The position numbers and the translations under genes were made by a program. This document shows positions 1-6,200 of a stretch of 7,602 nucleotides of DNA, piece by piece. Each line of letters opens with the position of its first letter. The stretch's first letter is position 1. A model generated the notes under the pieces. The model saw nothing but the letters and a program-made list of their open reading frames with translations, searched no databases and had not been told where the DNA came from. Origin of the DNA: Lysobacterales bacterium (GTDB lineage Bacteria > Pseudomonadota > Gammaproteobacteria > Xanthomonadales > Rhodanobacteraceae); contig JAAFHE010000156.1 in NCBI GenBank assembly GCA_013298265.1, positions 1 to 7,602 of the forward strand, written 5' to 3'.

Positions 1-1355
1 TCCAGCTGCCTCTACTGCTGACCCTGCGCGCGACCAGCCGCTACGAGGACCTGCTGGCTTCCGCGGACCGGCTGCTGGGCTCGACTGCTACCTCGCCAGC
101 GTTGCGCGCGCGTGCACTGAAAGCCAAGGCGACGGCGTTGCTGATGCTGCACCGCAATCAGGAAAGCCTGGCGCTCGCGCGCCAGGCGGTCGATGCGGCA
201 GTCGCGCTGGACGAGCCGGTGCTGACCGGCCAGGCGCGCTTTACCCTGCATGATTCACTCGATCGAAACGGCGACAGCGCCGGCGCGCGCGCAGCCGTCG
301 CGGCCGCGCAGGGTGATTTCGAGCGCGCCGGCGAGCCCACGCTGATCCTGCGAGCCCGCGCTATCGGCATGCTCGTGGACGCTGCCGGCGGAGCAGCGAT
401 CGATGACGCCGAAGCGAACCGCCTGCTCGCCGAGGCACGCGCCTCCGGGAATTCCGCGATCGAACGCCTGATCAACGGGACCCTGCTCGAGCAGGCGCTC
501 AACACTGGTGACGCGGTGGCCGCAACGGCGTACGCCCGTACGCGGCTGGCACTGGACCTGGAGCAGAACAACGAGGCTAACCGCCAATATTCGCAGATCA
601 AACTCGCCTCCGTGCTGCGCTACAGCGGCGCGCTGGAGGAAGCCGCGCAGCAGCTGGCGGACCTCAAGCCAGCCGATCAGCGCGTGGTGGATCCAGCCTA
701 TCTGAACGAAACTTCTGCCACGATGGCCTATGAACGCCGAACCGCGCTGCGCGAGCCCGCAGCCGGGCTTGCCGGCATGCCGGCAGCACTCGCGGAAAAG
801 CAGCACGTCGACGACGGCAAGCCACCGTGCAGCCAGCTGCGGATGGCCATCATCAGTGAAGCCCTGGCAACACCCGACATCGATGCATTGCGCTCGAAGT
901 GCCAGGACGCCGGCGGCCACGACGCCGACGATGCCTTCGTGCTGGCCCAAGCCGAGGCCGTGCTCGCGCGGTCGGAGGCCGTCTCCGCCGATGGCGACGC
1001 GGTCGTCCGCCGGCTGGAAAGCGCGCTGGCCACGACGCCGCTGATGCAGGAGCAGCTAGACTCCCTGGGGCGCACCGTCCTGGCCTTGAGCGATGTGCGC
1101 GGAATGAAGGAGCCGGCCTTGCGCCGTCTGAGCGCGCTGGTCGCGACCGCGCAAGCGAGGCCGCTGCTGCCGCTGCCTCGCGCCCGGCTGCATCTGGCAC
1201 AGGCGTCGCTGTTGCGGCGGCTGGGCCAGCCCGGCGAGGCCGCCGCTCAGGCCCGGCAGGCGGCAGATATTCTGCCTGCCGCCTATACGCGTATCCACAA
1301 TGCTGCGCAGAACCTGATCGATGCAGCCGGCGCGGCGCCGGCCGCGCCGATGTAG
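1..1355 (+). CDS. TPR-like helical repeat protein, C-terminal part (5' end outside window)
   Basis: The reading frame is open from base 3 with no stop before the TAG at 1353-1355, giving 450 visible residues. The TTG at 102 is an internal codon, not a convincing start, because coding sequence of the same character continues upstream of it. The protein is rich in Ala, Leu, Arg and Glu and consists of repeated amphipathic helix pairs. Two stretches look like tetratricopeptide repeats: residues about 31-70, containing ALKAKATALLMLHRNQESLA, and about 395-430, containing HLAQASLLRRLGQPGEAAAQ. No membrane segment, signal peptide or catalytic motif is visible in this part. TPR arrays usually mediate protein-protein contacts. 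In related bacteria such arrays often form the C-terminal half of winged-helix regulators or Ser/Thr kinases, but the effector domain would lie upstream, so the function stays open. The gene converges on the Rhs toxin operon and there is no sign that the two work together. Confidence 0.8.
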   Translation, partial: QLPLLLTLRATSRYEDLLASADRLLGSTATSPALRARALKAKATALLMLHRNQESLALARQAVDAAVALDEPVLTGQARFTLHDSLDRNGDSAGARAAVAAAQGDFERAGEPTLILRARAIGMLVDAAGGAAIDDAEANRLLAEARASGNSAIERLINGTLLEQALNTGDAVAATAYARTRLALDLEQNNEANRQYSQIKLASVLRYSGALEEAAQQLADLKPADQRVVDPAYLNETSATMAYERRTALREPAAGLAGMPAALAEKQHVDDGKPPCSQLRMAIISEALATPDIDALRSKCQDAGGHDADDAFVLAQAEAVLARSEAVSADGDAVVRRLESALATTPLMQEQLDSLGRTVLALSDVRGMKEPALRRLSALVATAQARPLLPLPRARLHLAQASLLRRLGQPGEAAAQARQAADILPAAYTRIHNAAQNLIDAAGAAPAAPM

Positions 1356-1381
1356 GGCCGGCCGGCGCCTTCGATTTTTTT
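1334..1381 (+). terminator. Candidate intrinsic terminator of the TPR-like gene
   Basis: GGCGCCGGCC at 1334-1343 and its exact reverse complement GGCCGGCGCC at 1360-1369 can form a 10-bp all-G/C stem around a 16-nt loop that contains the TAG stop codon. Five bases later a run of seven T's (1375-1381) follows. This is the layout of a rho-independent terminator, although the loop is long, the gap between stem and T-run is slightly large, and the stem begins inside the coding sequence. The sequence between 1356 and 1369 can also form shorter alternative hairpins. Confidence 0.5.
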
Positions 1382-1454
1382 GTGCTGACCGCCGTTCACC
1401 TCGTCAGTGGCGATGCGGACCCCCACTTCTGCGGCGATGCATTGCGCGAATCAC

Positions 1455-1478
1455 CGGCTGCGCGGTGCCGCGCAGCCG
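1455..1478. repeat. Strong inverted repeat in the convergent intergenic gap
   Basis: CGGCTGCGCGG (1455-1465) is followed after two bases (TG) by its exact reverse complement CCGCGCAGCCG (1468-1478). As RNA from either strand it would fold into a very stable hairpin with about 10 bp of stem and a 4-nt loop. No T-run follows on either strand, so it is not a classical intrinsic terminator. It may slow or end convergent transcription from both sides, stabilise mRNA 3' ends, or be one copy of a dispersed palindromic repeat; a single copy cannot distinguish these. Confidence 0.7.
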
Positions 1479-1520
1479 TGCCTCGAGAACGCCCATTCAT
1501 GCGCCGCATTTCGGTTTCCG

Positions 1521-1570
1521 GCAAGAATTTCTTAAGTACTTTTATAACTTTATATATAAATAATCAAACA
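1521..1570. other. AT-rich patch beside the toxin gene 3' end
   Basis: Only 9 of 50 bases are G or C, in a window that is otherwise roughly two-thirds G+C. The patch contains the 12-nt palindrome TTTATATATAAA (1549-1560) and shorter palindromes AAGTACTT and CTTAAG (around 1531-1540). It starts eight bases beyond the stop codon of the deaminase-tipped Rhs gene. It could be the residue of horizontally acquired DNA that arrived with the toxin tip, or a transcription-ending or promoter-like element. On the minus strand TTGATT and TATAAA lie 15 bp apart, which is too weak to call a promoter. The rest of the 1356-1578 gap holds only the hairpin and terminator listed separately and no convincing gene. 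Confidence 0.6.
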
Positions 1571-1578
1571 CATCAGAA

Positions 1579-3279
1579 CTACCAATGCGGCTCGAATGGC
1601 ACTTCGACCTTATTGCCATCTGGACCAATGCCGGTCTTCCCCGTCAAGGCTGCTCCGTCCGGCGCAAGGTACGAGCAGTGCGGGCACATCACGAACGGTT
1701 CTCCGGTTTTCGGCCGGATGACGAAGATTTCGATGTTCTCTAGCTTGGCTCCTCGGTCGAGAAGGCCGTTGAGCACCTGAATTTCGGCATGAGTGCCCGG
1801 ACCTATCGTGGTTGGGTAGGCGTTGAATAAATCATCCGGCATTTCGTTCAGCAGTCTCGCCAGATCCGGGTTGGTGATGCGCGCCATCAACCGCTCCGCA
1901 TGGCCCAGCGCACGGCTACGTCGCAAGTTGACTGCGTCCAGACACATGCCGGAGCTGATATCTCGACCCCAGGCGTAAGCGACATCCGCGTTCGAGGGTC
2001 GGGGGATTTTTGTGCTGAATGCCTCTTCGGCCAGCATTCGGGTCTTGATCTGTGTGCTGATCAGTGCACGTTGCGTGATCGCGCTGCTGCCAGGCAAGCG
2101 TGCCTGAGCGCCTCCGGTGATGGCGCCTGCGTCAATACCTGCGGACCGGAGATTGCCGGGGACCGGACCGGTGTGCACCGTGACCTTGCCGCTTCCAGGC
2201 CGGGTCGCCGTGGGGCCAACCCCGCTGCTGCCCCGAGCCCCTAACCCCATCCCCATGCCTTGCCCGTACTGCCCAGAAATCAGGCCGCTGGCAATGGCAG
2301 TCGCAACGGCGGTCGCGATGGACTCGTTCTGCAGATTGCGCGCGACAGCAGTCGGATCCATGACTTGCTGCCCGGCCAAGTCAATCCCTCGCTGTATGTC
2401 CGATCCCAATCCCTTACTGGAAACAATCGGAACGTGACCACTCGGATCCGTCGCATTGACCGGATTGCCTTCCGCATACGCATAGCGGTTCTGGCTTTGG
2501 CCATTGCCGCTGAACCCGGCAAACGAATCGCGCTGCAGGAACCGCCCCTGGCTCGGCAGGTAGCTGCGGGCACGCAGGTGGATGCTGCCGTCGGCGAAGG
2601 TGGGTTCGCCGGTATAGCCCAGGTTCGGAATGGGACCGTTCTGATAACGCGGGTTGCCCCAGGCATCGAAGGTCTGGGTGGTGACGAGGGTGCCGGCGCT
2701 GTCGGCGAGGCCCTTGAGGCTGCCCAGGCCGTCGTTGAGGGCGTAGTCGGTGCGCTGCGTGCTGCCCTCCACGGTGCGTATCGCGTGCAGGCCTTCCGGG
2801 CCGTAGGCGTAGAGGGTTTCCTTGCTGGCGGTGATCTCGCCGATGACGCGCGGCAGGTCGCCGGATTCGTCCAGCACGTAGTCGCTCACCACACCGTTGG
2901 TCGTGGTGCGCACGAGCTGGCCCAGGCCGTCGTAGAAGTAGTCGACCGTGATCGGCGGCTGGTCGGGCGAGACGGACCGGATCAGGCGCTGGGCCGCGTC
3001 GTAGGTGTAGCGGGTGCCGTTGTTGGATTGCGCGGTGCTGTCGTTGGCATCGTAGGCGATGCCCGCGTTCTGCGCGCGGTCGCGTTCGTCGTAGCCCAGG
3101 CGCTGGACGCGTATGTCGCTTTTCTGCTGGCTCGGCCGGGCAAAGTCGCGCGGACCGCCGGCCTGCGCGGCGGGGATCGTGGTGCTGGCAGCCAGCAGTA
3201 TGGCCAGGCTCAGCGCCAGGCTGCGCGGGGTGTGGTAGCTACGGTTCCTGCGAGTGGGGTTCATGAAAGTGCGGTTCAC
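1579..3279 (-). CDS. Secreted Rhs core-domain protein with C-terminal deaminase-fold toxin
   Basis: The protein has 566 residues. I chose the GTG at 3279 because AGGAG lies 7 nt upstream and the codon overlaps the TGA of the preceding gene; the ATG at 3264 has no ribosome binding site of its own. Residues 1-40 form a Sec-type signal peptide: Arg-rich start, hydrophobic SLALSLAILLAAS, probable cleavage after AQA (40). YD repeats follow (for example TRYTYDAAQRLIR at 89-101 and VDYFYDGLGQLVR at 112-124). The Rhs core comes next, with DAWGN (205-209), RARSYLPSQGRFLQRD (236-251) and NPVNATDPSG (272-281). In Rhs and TcC proteins the core cleaves itself near this DPxG, freeing the tip. Here the tip is residues 283-566: a Gly-rich linker, then a domain with H497-A-E499 and C532-P-H-C535, the zinc and proton-shuttle residues of the deaminase fold. 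The spacing and the sequence after CPHC resemble YwqJ-type toxin deaminases. The nucleotide or nucleic acid substrate cannot be told. No immunity gene follows. Confidence 0.88.
   Translation of the reverse strand: MNRTFMNPTRRNRSYHTPRSLALSLAILLAASTTIPAAQAGGPRDFARPSQQKSDIRVQRLGYDERDRAQNAGIAYDANDSTAQSNNGTRYTYDAAQRLIRSVSPDQPPITVDYFYDGLGQLVRTTTNGVVSDYVLDESGDLPRVIGEITASKETLYAYGPEGLHAIRTVEGSTQRTDYALNDGLGSLKGLADSAGTLVTTQTFDAWGNPRYQNGPIPNLGYTGEPTFADGSIHLRARSYLPSQGRFLQRDSFAGFSGNGQSQNRYAYAEGNPVNATDPSGHVPIVSSKGLGSDIQRGIDLAGQQVMDPTAVARNLQNESIATAVATAIASGLISGQYGQGMGMGLGARGSSGVGPTATRPGSGKVTVHTGPVPGNLRSAGIDAGAITGGAQARLPGSSAITQRALISTQIKTRMLAEEAFSTKIPRPSNADVAYAWGRDISSGMCLDAVNLRRSRALGHAERLMARITNPDLARLLNEMPDDLFNAYPTTIGPGTHAEIQVLNGLLDRGAKLENIEIFVIRPKTGEPFVMCPHCSYLAPDGAALTGKTGIGPDGNKVEVPFEPHW
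1582..2433 (-). other. Variable toxin tip: linker plus deaminase domain (YwqJ-like)
   Basis: This part encodes everything after the conserved Rhs DPSGH junction. Residues 283-395 are a low-complexity linker with an Ala-rich hydrophobic stretch (about 320-335) and a Gly/Met-rich run. Residues about 430-566 are the presumed deaminase. His497 and Glu499 (codons 1789-1791 and 1783-1785) begin a helix. Cys532 and Cys535 (codons 1684-1686 and 1675-1677) lie 33 residues further, after a beta-strand-like IEIFVIRP segment, matching the known order of the fold. Base composition drops here: the lines 1681-1740 and 1801-1860 contain 33 and 30 G/C per 60, against 40 per 60 at 5221-5280 in the YD repeats. 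This agrees with tip exchange by recombination downstream of a conserved core. The YwqJ assignment rests on motif memory, while the deaminase-fold assignment is firmer. Confidence 0.72.
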
Positions 3280-6200
3280 GGGCCATCTCCTGCGCTGCCG
3301 AACGGATTGACGAGCTGTTGCCATTCGCGCATGACTTCCGAGTTCGGATAGGTGCTGCTCGGGCTCATGTACCAGAGCTCCATCGCGCCCCACTGGTTTT
3401 GCCACAGCAGGTCCACCGTGCCGTCGCCGTCCTGGTCGGCCGTGCCGATGATGTCCCACTTCAGGTCCTCGACCGGCAGCAGGTCCACGCTGCTCTGGCG
3501 CGTCGCGTTGTTGGTCCCGCCCATGATCCACACGCGGTTGGCGCCGGTGACGCGGTTGCGCCAGACCAGATCGGGCTTGCCGTCGCGGTTGAAGTCGCCG
3601 GTCGCGCGCACACGCCAGTCGGTGTCGGGTTCCGGCGGCAGCGCGATGTCGCCGGGGGTCAGGTGCACCGCGCCGTCGAGGCCACCCAGGGTCCACACGA
3701 ACATCGCGCCCGTGGTCTGGTCGCGCCAGAGCAGGTCGGGCACGCCGTCCTGGTTGAAGTCCGCCGAGGCTTCGGGCTGCCAGTCCAGGTCGGCCACGGT
3801 TTCCACAGCGGTGGTCGCGACGCTGCGGGTGCCGTCCTTGCCGCCGAGCTGGACCAGCCGGTTCTCGCCCGTGACGCGGTGACGCCACAGCACGCTGCGC
3901 CCGCCGCTGCCGGCAAAGTCCGCCATCACGGTCGGGATCCAGTCGGTGCTCTCCACGCTGTTGCCCGCGGCAGCGCGCTGCACGGTGAAGTTCAGGCCGG
4001 CGTTGCCGCCCATCAAAAAGCCGGCAGTGGCGGTGCTGTCGTATTCGCGGTAGTAGAAGTCGCTGTCGCCATCGCCATCCAGATCACCGGTGTTGACCGA
4101 GGCCACGGTCGGACGGCTGGTCAGGATCGCTTCGCGGTTGCCCATCGCATCGTAGACGTAGTTCTCGATCTGCCGCGGCTGGCTGCCCAGCGCGGCGGCA
4201 TCGACAGCGATCAGCCGGTCCAGCGCGTCGTAGCCGTACTGGGTCGCGTAGCTGGCGATGCCCGCACCGGCGTTCAGGGTCTCGGTCAGACCGGTGCGGT
4301 TGCCGTTGCGATCCAGCTGATAGGCGACACCCTGCACGGGGCTGCCCGCACGCCGGTGGGCGATGCCGAGCAGGCGTCCGGCCGTGTCGATGCTCAGCGC
4401 CGAGGTCAGCGGGTTCGTCGTCGGACGGCTGATCTGCGTGAGCTGGCCCGGCGCACCGTAGGTGTAGCTGCTGGTGGCACTCACCCCGGCGCCGTCGCGC
4501 AGGCCCAGGCTGCGGACCTGTCCGTTCGTGTTGGCCGTGCCATAGCCATAGTCCACTGCCATGCGCAGCCAGTAGTGCAGCGTCGTCAGGCGGCTGTCGG
4601 CATCGTACTGATAGCCCACCGTACGGCCATCGCGCGTGCGGCCGGTCAGCCGGTTCGCCGCGTCGTAGGCATACGCCGTGCTCTGCGCGGTCAGCCCGTC
4701 AGGCTTGCTGGTGACACCGATCAGCAGATCGTTCGGCGCGTAGGCGAAGCTTGCATCGCTGCGCGCACCGCCGGGATCATCCGCCGTGCCCGCATAGTCG
4801 ATGCTGGTCAGGCGTCCGCTGGCATCGTAGCGATAGTCGATCGTCTGTCCGCCAAAGTCGGTGTGCTGGCGCAGCAGGCTGTCGGGGAAGTAGACCCATT
4901 GTTCGGTCTTGCCATCGCGGCTGAGCTGGGTGACACGGCCCAGCGCATCGCTGAGGTAGTCCGTCTCGGCGCCCAGCGGCGGCGTGATCTTCCTGAGGCT
5001 GCCGCGCTTGTCGTAGGCATAGCTCGTGGTGTTGCCCAGCGCATCGGTCAGCCACTCGAGCCGGCCCAGGCTGTCGTAGCGATAGCGGGTAACGCCGCCG
5101 TTGGCATCGATCACCTGCTGCAGGCTGACCCGATCGGTACTGCCGGCATCGGTATAGCGGTAGTCGGTGACGAGGTTCAGGCCCGCCGGATCGACACGCT
5201 GGCGATTCATGCGGCCCAGGCGGTCGTAGGTGTAGGACTGCGTGATTTGCTCGGCCGGCGTGTGGGCGCCCAGGATGACGGTGTTGAGCCAGTTGCGCGC
5301 GTTGTCGTAGACGTAGCGGGTTTGCCGGTTGGCGCCATCGCGGACGCTGATCAGACGGCCCAGGCCGTCGTAGCTGGCCTGATAGGCGATGCTGTTGTCG
5401 CTGCGGCGCACTTCATACAGCCGGTCGGCGCCGTCGTAGGCATAGCTGCTCGTCGCATTGACCGCCGGCTGCGCACCGACGGCGGTGGTGCCCAGGGTCT
5501 GCGTGAGCAGCCGGCCCTTGCCATCGTAGGTGAACGCCTGGCTCACGCCGCGCGCGTCCGTGAGGCTCTGTACGAGGCCATCCGGGAAGTACGTGCGGTC
5601 CACCGCGACGCGGCCATCGGTCAGCACCACCGTATCGGGCCAGCCTTCGGTGGTGTACGTGAAGCGCGTCGTGCGATCGGCACCGCCGGCGAGCACGGCC
5701 TTCTGGATCAGCCGCTCCAGTTCACCAAAGCCGGTGTAGACCGACTCGGTGACGCTGCCCAGCGCATCGGTCGTGCGGCGTGGCGCATAGCCGCCTTCGC
5801 TGCCGACCGGGACATAGGTCTGCGTCGTCGTCGCGTTGCGCCCGCCGACATCCTCGACCTGGGTGGTCAGCAGACCCAGCGCGTTGTAGCTGAAGTCCGT
5901 ACGCAGTGCCTGGCCGGCACTATCGACAATCACCGCCGAAGGCAGGCCGGCATCGCCATACTGGCCGAGGGCCGGGTTCTGCGCGTAGGCGTACTGCGTG
6001 ATGATGCCGCGTGCATCGGTCGAGGACAGCAGATAGCCCCGCGCGTCGTACTGCGTGCGCATCGTCAGCGCCAGGCCAGTGGCGTCCAGCGTCGTCACCG
6101 TCGGCAAACCCTGCGTGTCATAGGCCTGACGGTGCACCGTGCCATCGGGCAGGGTCACCTGCGTCGGCAGATCGGCCAATGCCACCGGACCATTCGTCAG

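Noticed and set aside
1396..1509. Minus-strand 37-codon frame downstream of the deaminase gene, considered as an immunity gene.
   Set aside because: It is Arg/Ser/Ala-rich, has no clear ribosome binding site, contains the strong hairpin, and is far shorter than known immunity proteins.
1521..1570. Promoter for a minus-strand transcript (TTGATT, 15 bp, TATAAA).
   Set aside because: The spacing is short, the whole patch is A/T so matches arise by chance, and no credible gene follows.
899..1780. Plus-strand open frame of 293 codons running from the TPR-like gene across the gap into the toxin 3' end.
   Set aside because: It overlaps two better supported genes on different frames and gives an Arg-rich product without domains.
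1894..1902. A second His-Ala-Glu (residues 460-462) in the toxin tip as the catalytic motif.
   Set aside because: It is too far from the CPHC motif and in the wrong place within the fold; the HAE at 497-499 has the expected spacing and following helix.
2260..3351. Plus-strand open frame of 363 codons opposite the Rhs core gene.
   Set aside because: Antisense shadow of the well-supported Rhs core frame; low-complexity Val/Gly/Ala product with no domain.
3280..3888. Possible N-terminal extension of the second Rhs gene up to an ATG at 3888.
   Set aside because: The extension is an Arg/Pro-rich out-of-frame reading of the FG-GAP repeats and would bury the signal peptide; the GTG at 3279 has the ribosome binding site.
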